Part shown: positions 45,278 to 53,368 of the stretch, piece by piece
How the letters are laid out: every line of letters begins with the position of its first letter
How positions within the stretch are numbered: position 1 is the first letter of the stretch
Origin: JADLAT01 sp964348795
Lineage (GTDB): Bacteria; Pseudomonadota; Alphaproteobacteria; Micavibrionales; Micavibrionaceae
Direction: 5' to 3'
Assembly (NCBI GenBank): GCA_964348795.1
Contig: CAYGDY010000002.1
Coordinates: 124,001 to 188,000 of the forward strand
Length of the DNA stretch: 64,000 nucleotides
Translations under genes and position numbers: made by a program
The notes under the pieces: model-generated
Databases searched by the model: none
What the model was told of the DNA's origin: nothing
Seen by the model: only the letters and a program-made list of their open reading frames with translations

Positions 45278-45306
45278 TTGAGAAATCTGCCCTGCTATGC
45301 TTATCT
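45278..45306 (+). promoter_or_regulatory. Promoter of tRNA-Leu
   Basis: TTGAGA at 45278–45283 and TTATCT at 45301–45306 with a 17-bp gap, ending 11 bp before the mature tRNA. The spacing is right for a vegetative promoter with a very short leader. Confidence 0.5.
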
Positions 45307-45317
45307 CTCGGCTGTGT

Positions 45318-45402
45318 GGGCCCGTGGCGGAATGGTAGACGCTGCGGACTTAAAATCCGTTGACCTTTGGTCGTGGGGGTTCAAGTCCCCCCGGGCCCAC
45401 CA
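45318..45402 (+). tRNA. tRNA-Leu (UAA anticodon)
   Basis: 85 nt. Acceptor stem GGGCCCG pairs with CGGGCCC, discriminator A and encoded CCA at 45400–45402. Anticodon loop CTTAAAA gives UAA. The long variable arm (TTGACC…GGTCG region) is typical of leucine tRNAs, and the T-loop TTCAAGT is standard. Its 3' end borders an AT-rich cassette. Confidence 0.97.
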
Positions 45403-45412
45403 TGTTTCACCT
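45396..45412. repeat. Possible attachment-like repeat, left copy
   Basis: CCCACCATGTTTCACCT spans the tRNA CCA end. A copy with one mismatch (CCCGCCATGTTTCACCT) lies at 46854–46870. The two bound the AT-rich DUF488 cassette, as att repeats would, though the identity is short and only partly inside the tRNA. Confidence 0.4.
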
Positions 45413-45535
45413 CTTTGTATTAAAATGATTTTTTGAGATTATCTGAATTTGTATTTTTGATGAAATGCTCAATATATTGATTTGTAAAGACTTTTCTGTT
45501 TAAGTCCTGAAGGCTCTTTTTTAATACTGAATTAT

Positions 45536-45988
45536 TTAAAGATGAATGATTTCTGTTTGCCTATCCCATGCATTTTTAAGATATTCTGCCAATAAGCGGC
45601 GATGGCAATGATGATGCGTTTTACAGGCGCACAGAAAACAGGATTCATCCACTTCGGTGGGCATAACAATATGAGCGATGTTGCGTTGCTCCATAAGCTG
45701 GATATATTGCATTTCATAATCGTTCCAGCTTATGTGATTGTTTTTGAATGGCTTTAAAATATCCTCTGATGGTGCCAACTCCTGACGATATTCATACTCT
45801 ATGCCGCTTATTGCTTTTAGAAAAAATTGCAAATCTTTCTTTTTTGCAAAACCAGAAAGTTGTGACCCTGCCCATAGACGGGTATCGATCACTTTTTTTA
45901 CGCCTGCGCTTTTCAATCGCCCAAAAAAGTGCTCGGCACTCGAACCTGTGAATCCAATTGTGAATATTTTTATAAACCCATCATTCAT
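45536..45988 (-). CDS. DUF488-family protein
   Basis: About 150 aa. TIGFTGSSAEHFFGRLK at the start and the C-terminal cysteine/histidine block CFLCAC followed by CHRRLLAEYL match DUF488. The biochemical role of this family is not known. Start options lie at 46006, 45991 and 45988; the last fits the family N-terminus and overlaps the upstream gene's stop by 8 nt, indicating coupling. Codon use is AT-rich compared with most of the window. Confidence 0.85.
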   Translation of the reverse strand: MNDGFIKIFTIGFTGSSAEHFFGRLKSAGVKKVIDTRLWAGSQLSGFAKKKDLQFFLKAISGIEYEYRQELAPSEDILKPFKNNHISWNDYEMQYIQLMEQRNIAHIVMPTEVDESCFLCACKTHHHCHRRLLAEYLKNAWDRQTEIIHL

Positions 45989-46673
45989 CATAGAAAAATA
46001 CGCCATTACACATCAGATAACAATTGCTGTCTTTATAAACATAGGGCTTTGCCAAGCCTACTCTGACATGTGCTTTTTGTCTGTTATTCGAAATCTCTTT
46101 GTTAAAATTTTCAAACTCATTTGCAGACATAGGATCAAGAACGTCTCGGAGGTATTTGCATGTGACACGTAAATCATATGCGGATGAATCATTATCAAGC
46201 AGATTTACACGTAATTTCCCTTCTTTTTTGAAAAACATGACGTTTTTAGCTGGTACGAGGATTGCGCCTAAAGAGGGGCATTTTGTTTCAAACGGTACAT
46301 ATGACTTATCCTTGATGTGCCCCAAAAACGCAGAATCAATCGTTTTTGAGGCGGATGGGCTAAGATCTTTTGCAAGAGCTTTGGGATCGTTGTAATGCCT
46401 GATCACTGTAATGTTTTCATTAATGCACGTATCTTCCGTTCTGTGTGGATAATTTCTTACACCGTCACTTGGAATAACGTTGACAGTCAATGCCGCGTAT
46501 TTACCAATTTTCTTTAAATCCTGATCTGTCCAGTGATGGCCATTGATCATCAAACGTTTCATTTCACCGCTGGATGGACACCAGCCTGCAACGCAAAATG
46601 TATCTTTCATGTAGGTAATGTCCGATGTGATAATATTGATTTGGTGAAAATTGTTCTCTTTTGTATTTTTCAT
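45981..46673 (-). CDS. Unknown protein paired with DUF488, 230 aa
   Basis: Soluble, no signal. Contains FCVAGW near residues 26–31 and KRLMINGHHWTDQDL, a pattern that faintly recalls proteins with tandem OB domains that are often neighbours of DUF488; this is a weak guess. AT-rich, codon use unlike the surrounding genes. AGGAGGC precedes the ATG region. It is translationally coupled to the DUF488 gene downstream. Confidence 0.7.
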   Translation of the reverse strand: MKNTKENNFHQINIITSDITYMKDTFCVAGWCPSSGEMKRLMINGHHWTDQDLKKIGKYAALTVNVIPSDGVRNYPHRTEDTCINENITVIRHYNDPKALAKDLSPSASKTIDSAFLGHIKDKSYVPFETKCPSLGAILVPAKNVMFFKKEGKLRVNLLDNDSSAYDLRVTCKYLRDVLDPMSANEFENFNKEISNNRQKAHVRVGLAKPYVYKDSNCYLMCNGVFFYDE

Positions 46674-46710
46674 AGGAGGCCTTCCGAAGGATGAGTGTTT
46701 TAAATTTCAA

Positions 46711-46745
46711 AATAAAAAAACGCCGCAGGCGAACCTGTGGCGTTT
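46711..46745 (-). terminator. Strong intrinsic terminator (minus strand)
   Basis: On the minus strand AAACGCCACAGG–TTCG–CCTGCGGCGTTT forms a 12-bp hairpin with a stable tetraloop and is followed by a run of T. It ends transcripts coming from aroC and the small ORF upstream, and separates them from the DUF488 cassette. Confidence 0.85.
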
Positions 46746-46768
46746 GGGATGAATATATTCCTAATAAG

Positions 46769-46861
46769 TTAAAATGTCAAGTCACATCTTCTCAAAACCT
46801 TCTCCCATTCCTCCATCAGCGAGAAAATCTGGTTCGTCAGGTGGTGCGGGATGCCCGCCAT
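46769..46861 (-). CDS. Possible 30-aa small protein downstream of aroC
   Basis: Minus-strand ORF beginning MAGIPHHLTNQI and ending RRCDLTF, with CAGGTG about 6 nt upstream. GC-rich third positions in the first half look like real coding. It ends just before the strong terminator. It could also be a truncated gene fragment at the cassette border. Confidence 0.35.
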   Translation of the reverse strand: MAGIPHHLTNQIFSLMEEWEKVLRRCDLTF

Positions 46862-46870
46862 GTTTCACCT
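46854..46870. repeat. Possible attachment-like repeat, right copy
   Basis: CCCGCCATGTTTCACCT, 16 of 17 identical to 45396–45412 at the tRNA-Leu 3' end. It overlaps the start of the 30-aa ORF. Confidence 0.4.
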
Positions 46871-46918
46871 GAACTCTTTTGGAACGGGGTCTTGGTAAAT
46901 TATCCTTTTTCCTGATAG

Positions 46919-48004
46919 CTACAAACACTGCGCCTTGTGTCTTAACCAGTGATCGGCGAGCACGCAGGCCATCATGGCCTCGACCACCGGCGTTCCACGC
47001 AAGCCCACGCAGGGGTCATGCCGCCCTTTGGTCACGATATCGGTTTCCATTCCCGCCTTATCTACCGTCTGAACGGGGGTGAGGATAGAGCTCGTAGGTT
47101 TGAATGCCACGCGCACTACGATATCCTGACCAGACGAAATTCCGCCTAAAATCCCGCCTGCCTTGTTATCCGTAAACACGGGTTGCCCGCCCGCCCCCGC
47201 ACGCATTTCATCGGCATTTTGCTCCCCGCGCAGGGTTACGACCTCAAACCCTGCCCCGATCTCCACGCCCTTGACAGCATTGATGCTCATCATCGCCTTG
47301 GCAAGATCCGCATCCAGCTTGTCATACACGGGTGCGCCAAGGCCTGCGGGAATGCCGCTTGCCTGTACCTCCACCAGCGCACCGATGCTGGAGCCCGATT
47401 TCCGGATAGAGTCCAGATATTCCTCCCACACCGGCACGGCGAGTGCGTCCGGACACCAAAGGGGGTTTTGCTCCACCTGCGCCCAATCCCAGTTTTGACG
47501 GATGATCCCTTGCGTGCCCACCTGCACCACCGCGCCACGGATTTTGACCTGCGCGCCGATTTGCGTTTCCAGCACCTTGCGCGCCACCGCGCCGGCCGCC
47601 ACGCGGCAGGCCGTTTCTCGTGCGCTGGAACGCCCGCCCCCGCGATAATCACGGATACCGTATTTCGCGTCATAGGTGAAATCCGCATGGCCCGGGCGGA
47701 ATTTATCCTTGATATCGCCATAATCCTTGGACTTTTGATCGGTGTTGCGGATCAACAGCCCAATCGGCGCGCCGGTGGTAAGCCCCTCAAACACGCCGGA
47801 GAGGATTTCCACTTCATCGGCTTCCTTGCGTTGCGTGGTGTGGCGCGACTGGCCAGGTTTTCTGCGGTCCAGATAATGCTGAATATCGGCCTCCATCAAC
47901 GGAATGCGCGGCGGCACGCCATCCACCACACAGCCTATCGCGGGCCCATGGCTCTCCCCGAAGGTCGTGTATTGAAACAAAGTGCCAAAACGGTTACCAG
48001 ACAT
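46919..48004 (-). CDS. aroC: Chorismate synthase
   Basis: Last step of the shikimate pathway, EPSP to chorismate, using reduced FMN. 361 aa with GESHGPAIGCVVDG near the N-terminus, RHTTQRKEADEVEILSG and the RDYRGGGRSSARETACR block. Family length. Confidence 0.98.
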   Translation of the reverse strand: MSGNRFGTLFQYTTFGESHGPAIGCVVDGVPPRIPLMEADIQHYLDRRKPGQSRHTTQRKEADEVEILSGVFEGLTTGAPIGLLIRNTDQKSKDYGDIKDKFRPGHADFTYDAKYGIRDYRGGGRSSARETACRVAAGAVARKVLETQIGAQVKIRGAVVQVGTQGIIRQNWDWAQVEQNPLWCPDALAVPVWEEYLDSIRKSGSSIGALVEVQASGIPAGLGAPVYDKLDADLAKAMMSINAVKGVEIGAGFEVVTLRGEQNADEMRAGAGGQPVFTDNKAGGILGGISSGQDIVVRVAFKPTSSILTPVQTVDKAGMETDIVTKGRHDPCVGLRGTPVVEAMMACVLADHWLRHKAQCL

Positions 48005-48213
48005 GGGAGTGTTCCTTTCTTATGGTGCTTTTTACCACCAAGACACGGAGACACCAAGGTTTTTCTAAAAATCGCCCCGCTTCCGTCATCCTGAGCGGCG
48101 CAAAGGATCTCGTCCCCTCGAACAGATTCTTCAGCTTCGCCTCAGAATGAAAGCGATATAGAAGAGGCTCCAGTTTCATCTGTCATCCCCCCCCCGCGGG
48201 GATCTATAAAAAC
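48005..48213. other. Repeat-rich gap upstream of aroC
   Basis: Contains a family C palindrome (48084–48151) and a CCCCGCGGGG unit (about 48188–48202), plus AT-rich DNA with ACCACCAAGACACGG. No gene seen. Confidence 0.5.
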
Positions 48214-48672
48214 CTACCCCACCTTTACCACATCTTTCTGTGCACTCAGCGTCCCGTGCTCGATAATCGCCACGGTCATGCGCGACAAACAAACCCGTTT
48301 ACCCGTGGATTCCTCCGTAATGTCCGTTTGCCAGACCTGCGTACGCCGCCCGACATGGATGGGGGTGCAGGTGCCGATGACAGCCCCTTCCGTCACCGCG
48401 CGGATGTGGTTGGCGTTGATCTCCAGCCCCACGGCGCGGAAATGATCGGGGTCAATGGTCATCCACGCGGCGACAGAACCCAGCGTTTCCGCCAGCACAC
48501 ACGAAGCCCCGCCATGCAAAATGCCAAACGGTTGCGTGGTGCGGGAATCCACAGGCATACGGGCCTTTAAAAAATCCGGCCCCAATTCGGTAAATTCAAT
48601 CCCGATATAAGCTCCCATATTGGCATTGCGCAGTCCCTCAAGATATTCAATCGTATAGGGCTTGAACCACAT
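48214..48672 (-). CDS. Hotdog-fold thioesterase, PaaI/YdiI type
   Basis: 152 aa with the hotdog pattern GILHGGASCVLAETLGS and the C-terminal sheet. Likely hydrolyses an aromatic or acyl-CoA thioester; the substrate is unknown. Ends the fabI transcript (6 bp after fabI on the same strand). Confidence 0.92.
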   Translation of the reverse strand: MWFKPYTIEYLEGLRNANMGAYIGIEFTELGPDFLKARMPVDSRTTQPFGILHGGASCVLAETLGSVAAWMTIDPDHFRAVGLEINANHIRAVTEGAVIGTCTPIHVGRRTQVWQTDITEESTGKRVCLSRMTVAIIEHGTLSAQKDVVKVG

Positions 48673-48677
48673 GGGAT

Positions 48678-49529
48678 TTAGGCCGCCTCGCCTTTCTTGG
48701 GCGCGATAGAGGAGAGCAATTCCGCCGTTTCACCCGCCGAATCAATCGCCACCATCCCGACCGTGTGATACCCCGCATCCACGTGAAGGACCTCCCCCGT
48801 TACGCCGGACCCCAGATCGGAGAGCAAAAATAGCCCCGCACGCCCGACATCGTCAATCGTGACATTGCGTTTCAAGGGAGAGTTCAGCTCGTTCCACTTC
48901 AGGATATAACGGAAATCCCCGATTCCGCTGGCGGCCAGCGTCTTGATCGGCCCCGCAGAAATGGCGTTCACACGGATATTCTGCCCGCCCAGATCGGCGG
49001 CCAGATAGCGTACAGAAGCCTCCAGAGCGGCCTTTGCCACACCCATCACGTTATAATGCGGCATGACGCGCTCGGCCCCGTAATAGGTCAGTGTCACCAG
49101 AGAACCCCCATTTTTCATCAGCGGCACAGCACGCTTGGCAACCGATGTAAAAGAATACACAGAAATATCCATGGTTTTGAGGAAATTCCCCCGTGTTGTG
49201 TCCAGATACAGCCCATCCAGCTCGTTTTTATCGGAAAATGCAATCGCATGCACCACAAAATCCAGCCCGCCCCACGCCTTTTCAACGGCAGAAAAGGCCG
49301 CATCCACGCTCGCGTCATCCGTCACATCACAGGGCACAATAATTTGGGACCCAATCTCTTGCGCCAGCGGGCGCACACGTTTTTCCAGCGCTTCACCCTG
49401 ATAGGTAAAGGCCAGCTCTGCGCCACTTTCCGCGGCCATCTTGGCAATCCCCCAAGCGATGGAGCGATCATTGGCAACCCCCATAATCAAGCCCCGTTTG
49501 CCTTTTAAAAAATTATTTTGTGCGCTCAT
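48678..49529 (-). CDS. fabI: Enoyl-[acyl-carrier-protein] reductase FabI
   Basis: Final reductive step of fatty-acid elongation. 283 aa short-chain dehydrogenase with RGLIMGVANDRSIAWGIA and the FabI active-site Tyr–Lys pair (YYGAERVMPHYNVMGVAKA). Full length. First gene of the fabI–thioesterase pair. Confidence 0.97.
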   Translation of the reverse strand: MSAQNNFLKGKRGLIMGVANDRSIAWGIAKMAAESGAELAFTYQGEALEKRVRPLAQEIGSQIIVPCDVTDDASVDAAFSAVEKAWGGLDFVVHAIAFSDKNELDGLYLDTTRGNFLKTMDISVYSFTSVAKRAVPLMKNGGSLVTLTYYGAERVMPHYNVMGVAKAALEASVRYLAADLGGQNIRVNAISAGPIKTLAASGIGDFRYILKWNELNSPLKRNVTIDDVGRAGLFLLSDLGSGVTGEVLHVDAGYHTVGMVAIDSAGETAELLSSIAPKKGEAA

Positions 49530-49687
49530 GATCGGCCTATCCTGATTTTATATTTCCATACAAATTGCTTTTGTTTTTTTGAATCACAGCATCCTACACA
49601 ATTCCACGCTTTCGTCCAGCCTTTACTCTGGGGGGGCGGACTTGTTAGCATAGCAAAGATTGATTCTCTTACCCGGCCTTGTGATCC

Positions 49688-51043
49688 ATGCATCGAGAAA
49701 CCAATGCCATAGAATATGCACTCAATGTCGTCAAACGGGAAATTCAAGCCGAATTTCCTGATTTAACGTGTATTTTTATGTCACACCCCGACCACAAACG
49801 ATATCTGGGCCTGCGCAAAAAGCAGGAGGAGATCCTCGCCCACCCTGCGGGGGCCCGCGCCATAGAGCATCTCAAGACCAGTCTTGAGGCCCCCGAGACC
49901 CCGAGTATCTTTACAGGCCTCTACCAGACCGTGGAAAAACGCTTCTTTTCTCTGGTGAAGAAGGATGTCTGTCTTGCGCTCTTTTTTATCAACACCGATG
50001 AATGCCTCACCATGGACGCGCTCGGGCTCTCTTTCAGGCATCAAGCCTATCTCCTGTTGTGGCAGGCGCTGACACAGAAGGAACAGGCCCGTTCGGCGCC
50101 TCTGTCCCTGACAGAGCAGACCATCCGCATCCATGCGCCGGCCTTGTCCAGAACAGAGCGTCTCAGGCAAAACCTTCTGGGGGATTGTTTTTCCGCCATG
50201 ATGCAGGCACAGCATGGTGAAAAAAATGCGATTGCGGGCCTGATGAAAACACGCTGTGAACTGGCGCTGTCCGCCACACGTCATTACAGACCCGAAGATT
50301 TTCCCTTTCCCATCGTGCTGGATTCCATTTCACTGGTGTATCAGGATCTCAAGGATCATTGTCCGCCCCGAAGTGGACCAGTGGCACACACGATCTACAT
50401 GACAAAGGAGATCGGTTATATTTACGACACCACCAATCTTGAAGAGTGGGAATCTTTTTGCCAAAACGCCCAAAAAATGGCGTGGGCGGGCCATGCCAAA
50501 AGTGAAATCCTCGGCGCGGCGCTTTACTCCACAGACAATGCCTACACCCGCACCACGGGGCACATCATGGCGGAAACACTGCATATCAACGCCGTTCCTT
50601 TGAAAAACCACGAACAATACAACCCGTTTGAAGAACAGGAGTCAAATGCCCGCCATCATTTCAAACGCGCAAAAAGTATTTTTGAAAAGGCCCTCGGAGG
50701 CATCACGGTTTCAGACAATCCGTCTCTTTTCCTGATGGAAACCGAGCGCCTGAACGCACTTTTCCTGAAAGAAAGCCAGCCTTCCGGATGGTGCGCCCTG
50801 CCCCTGATAGACGCCTTCAAGGCCTATAACGCCTCGCAAATCAACCGGATCGAAAATATCTCGCAAGCCTTTGCCAAAACACTGTCTGCCATTCCGTGGG
50901 CCGACATTGAAACACTCCACGGGATTTTTCTGGAGAACCGGCGCACGGGCAACCCCATAACCCCAGACCTTCTCGCCCCGTTGTTCGAGGAACACCCCGC
51001 CCTGTCCTACCTGAAAGGCGCCTTTTTCCTTCCGAAAGCATAA
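49688..51043 (+). CDS. Hypothetical protein, 451 aa
   Basis: Not recognised. Soluble, mostly helical; no signal, membrane segment or clear motif. Codon use like its neighbours. Ends just before a strong hairpin. Its length and helical content could fit a chaperone-like or effector-like protein, but nothing supports this. Confidence 0.7.
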   Translation: MHRETNAIEYALNVVKREIQAEFPDLTCIFMSHPDHKRYLGLRKKQEEILAHPAGARAIEHLKTSLEAPETPSIFTGLYQTVEKRFFSLVKKDVCLALFFINTDECLTMDALGLSFRHQAYLLLWQALTQKEQARSAPLSLTEQTIRIHAPALSRTERLRQNLLGDCFSAMMQAQHGEKNAIAGLMKTRCELALSATRHYRPEDFPFPIVLDSISLVYQDLKDHCPPRSGPVAHTIYMTKEIGYIYDTTNLEEWESFCQNAQKMAWAGHAKSEILGAALYSTDNAYTRTTGHIMAETLHINAVPLKNHEQYNPFEEQESNARHHFKRAKSIFEKALGGITVSDNPSLFLMETERLNALFLKESQPSGWCALPLIDAFKAYNASQINRIENISQAFAKTLSAIPWADIETLHGIFLENRRTGNPITPDLLAPLFEEHPALSYLKGAFFLPKA

Positions 51044-51052
51044 TATCAAGCG

Positions 51053-51080
51053 AAAAAAACCGCCCGTTGCAGGGCGGTTT
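51053..51080 (-). terminator. Intrinsic terminator between convergent genes
   Basis: AAACCGCCC and GGGCGGTTT with loop GTTGCA. On the minus strand it is followed by seven Ts, so it ends the lipoprotein gene; on the plus strand it has only three Ts. Confidence 0.8.
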
Positions 51081-51107
51081 CCTGAAATTCATAAGAAGCG
51101 CACGAAC

Positions 51108-51584
51108 TTATTTCACGATTTCCCAGCTTCCGTCTGGTTGACGACAGGCCTGCCCGTAAGCGCTTTCCTTCTGTCCACCGACATAAATCGTTTGTTCGTA
51201 TTCACGGCAGTACCGTCCGGCATTGCTCCGGCCTTCCCGCACAGGCGTATAAGTTCCGGAATTGCCGGACTCAGGATTATTCCACGCAATGGTTTCACCG
51301 ACAGGCGCGGAATACGCACGGGACTGCGCTTGCTGGGCATAGGCCAGATCGGCCTTGTCCAAAGACGCCCCGATCTCGCTTCCCACCAGAGCACCAAGCA
51401 AAACGCCCGCACCGGTTGCCCACAGACGTCCGCTTCCGCCGCCGACCTGAGAACCCAAAAGACCGCCGGCAACAGCGCCCGTCAAACCACCCAAGGTCTG
51501 CTTCGTGCCATTATTCTGGAGCGTCTGGCAAGCATTCAAGCCCAAGGATGCCACGACGAGCGGTACCAATAAAAACTTTTTCAT
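51108..51584 (-). CDS. Glycine-zipper outer-membrane lipoprotein (17 kDa antigen type)
   Basis: 158 aa. Signal with lipobox LNAC and lipidated Cys19. Residues about 33–75 are a glycine zipper (GAVAGGLLGSQVGGG, GVLLGALVGSEIG), and the C-terminus is a small Cys-containing domain. Same layout as the rickettsial 17 kDa surface antigen and SmpA/OmlA-neighbours. Transcription ends at the 51057 hairpin. Confidence 0.9.
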   Translation of the reverse strand: MKKFLLVPLVVASLGLNACQTLQNNGTKQTLGGLTGAVAGGLLGSQVGGGSGRLWATGAGVLLGALVGSEIGASLDKADLAYAQQAQSRAYSAPVGETIAWNNPESGNSGTYTPVREGRSNAGRYCREYEQTIYVGGQKESAYGQACRQPDGSWEIVK

Positions 51585-51703
51585 TTCTGTGTTCGCCTTT
51601 CTTTATTCTTGCGATTCATGATCCGGACAGCCTATATCTAAAACTGCGCCTTGCAAATATACTACGCATGAAAAATACATTGCCTTCGAGATAAAGTCAA
51701 AAA

Positions 51704-52312
51704 ATGTCACAGGAAATATTCGATCGTTTTGGTTCTGATCCAATTTTTTTATGTCAAAATTGGCTTGCTGAGGCCGCAACCAGCGAGATCAACGACCCCG
51801 AAGCGGCCTGCCTTGCCACGGCGGATACGGACGGAAAGCCCAGCGCCCGCATGGTTCTCGTCAAGGAGATCACACCACAAGGGTTTAAATTCCATACCAA
51901 TGCCGAGAGCCGCAAAGGGCAAGACCTTGCACACAATTCCTTTGCCGCGCTGTGCCTGTACTGGAAATCCATCCGCAAGCAAATCCGTGTAGAGGGCACC
52001 GTCGCCATGATTCCACCCGCGGAAGCCGATGCCTATTTTTCCACACGGCCCATAGAGCGGCAAATCGGCGCGTGGGCGTCTAAACAATCCACCCCCTTTG
52101 AAAAACGGGAGGACTTAGAGCGCGCCGTAGCGCACTACGAGGCGGAATTTGCGGGCACGGACAACATCCCCCGCCCGCCCTATTGGCAAGGCTACCGCCT
52201 TATCCCCGCCCGCATAGAATTCTGGATCGCCCATATCGACCGCCTCCACACGCGGTTTGTCTATACACGAGGGGCAGACGGCGCGTGGTCCGCCACGTGG
52301 TTGTGCCCTTGA
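51704..52312 (+). CDS. pdxH: Pyridoxamine 5'-phosphate oxidase
   Basis: Makes pyridoxal 5'-phosphate with FMN. 202 aa with SARMVLVKEI, QIRVEGTV and the C-terminal RLIPARIEFW block. Normal length. Confidence 0.96.
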   Translation: MSQEIFDRFGSDPIFLCQNWLAEAATSEINDPEAACLATADTDGKPSARMVLVKEITPQGFKFHTNAESRKGQDLAHNSFAALCLYWKSIRKQIRVEGTVAMIPPAEADAYFSTRPIERQIGAWASKQSTPFEKREDLERAVAHYEAEFAGTDNIPRPPYWQGYRLIPARIEFWIAHIDRLHTRFVYTRGADGAWSATWLCP

Positions 52313-52326
52313 AATATAATCTGTTT

Positions 52327-52396
52327 GTCATCCTGAGGCGAAGCCGAAGGATCTTTTTCATTTTTCTCACAGATTCTTCGCTTCGCTCAGAATGAC
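52327..52396. repeat. Dispersed repeat family C, copy 2
   Basis: Starts GTCATCCTGAGGCG and ends GCTCAGAATGAC, an interrupted palindrome with AGATTCTTCGCTTCG inside. Related: 48084–48151 and the half copy 53252–53278. Confidence 0.75.
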
Positions 52397-52430
52397 AATG
52401 CGCCCCCTACTGTCATCCCTGCCCTTTTTT

Positions 52431-52453
52431 GTCATCCCTGCGAAAGCAGGGAT
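52431..52453. repeat. Dispersed repeat family D, copy 2
   Basis: GTCATCCCTGCGAAAGCAGG-type palindrome followed by GATCC. Other copies: 32213–32236, 53088–53112, 53175–53199. Copies bracket the HEPN-like gene on both sides. Confidence 0.75.
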
Positions 52454-52521
52454 CCATACGATCCTTGCCACAAGCACCTCACTTCTATAAATTATGAAGC
52501 ACGAAAACCGAAGAAAACTTA

Positions 52522-53088
52522 ATGGAAAACGTCATGATCTCTGAAAAACTGGAGGAAGCCGAGAATTTTTGCACAACATTAGGCTTGCACAAATCCTTTT
52601 TGTCGGAGCTGTATAACGAAGGCAGTGACTGGGTTTTCATCATAAAAACAGATGCTCTTCATGAAACCACATGCCGAGAATTAATATATAAATCTTTGTT
52701 TTTTAAACTTCCCACAAAAAAGATAAAGCAATCTATTCCAAATAAGTTTATCCAAAAACTTGCATTTGACGGAAGATCTTGTGTCCTTGATCTACTGAAG
52801 GAAAGTGGGTGCCCTGAAGATCATGTTAACTTTATTAAAGCCATAAGAAAAATAAGAAATTTTTATGCTCACAATATAAGAAATGTTGAATTATCGATTT
52901 TTGAATTAATAAAGGCCAAAAGTAAAACGAGCGAATTAACATCATTGATGGCAGTTAACCCAAAAAACTACAATCTTAAAGACTTCCTAAACGATATAGA
53001 AAAAGATTCTAAATTGCTAAGAAATCATATATTTATGGAAACACTCCGTTTCATGACCCTGTCATCCTTAATTTTAAAAACTGAATAG
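52522..53088 (+). CDS. HEPN-like protein, AT-rich, 188 aa
   Basis: A helical protein with a HEPN-type R-x4-H motif (IRKIRNFYAHN, about residue 111–121). HEPN domains often act as RNases in toxin–antitoxin and defence systems. No antitoxin or nucleotidyltransferase neighbour is seen. Composition is strongly AT-rich compared with most genes, suggesting recent acquisition. Palindromic repeats abut both ends; the stop codon touches repeat 53088. Confidence 0.65.
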   Translation: MENVMISEKLEEAENFCTTLGLHKSFLSELYNEGSDWVFIIKTDALHETTCRELIYKSLFFKLPTKKIKQSIPNKFIQKLAFDGRSCVLDLLKESGCPEDHVNFIKAIRKIRNFYAHNIRNVELSIFELIKAKSKTSELTSLMAVNPKNYNLKDFLNDIEKDSKLLRNHIFMETLRFMTLSSLILKTE

Positions 53089-53368
53089 ATCCCTGCTTTA
53101 GCAGGGATGACAGAGACAGGATGGCGGCATTTCTTTAACTTTGTGTGCTTTGTGTGCTTCGTGTTAAAAAAATAGATCCCTGCTTTCGCAGGGATGACAG
53201 GAGGGGGGCAGGGATGACAAACGAAGATGCAAAGATAACAAAAAGACGCGCAGATTCTTCGCTTCGCTCAGAATGACAGTCCATTACTGAAAACACACAA
53301 AAAAACTTCGTGCGTTTCGTGTGCTTCGTGGTAAAAAAATATCATACAAAACAAAGGACGCTGACATC
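53089..53368. repeat. Repeat-filled gap between the HEPN-like gene and htpG
   Basis: Contains family D units (53088–53112, 53175–53199), a half family C unit (53252–53278), and two direct copies of a TTTGTGTGCTTCGTG-type sequence followed by a poly-A run (about 53141–53174 and 53305–53340). No gene found. Confidence 0.65.

Noticed and set aside
47183..48094. A 303-aa frame antisense to aroC
   Set aside because: Shadow of a conserved gene, His/Arg-rich composition typical of antisense frames.
53089..53368. CRISPR-like repeats beside the HEPN gene
   Set aside because: Units are palindromic, few and of different types, with no regular spacers and no cas genes.
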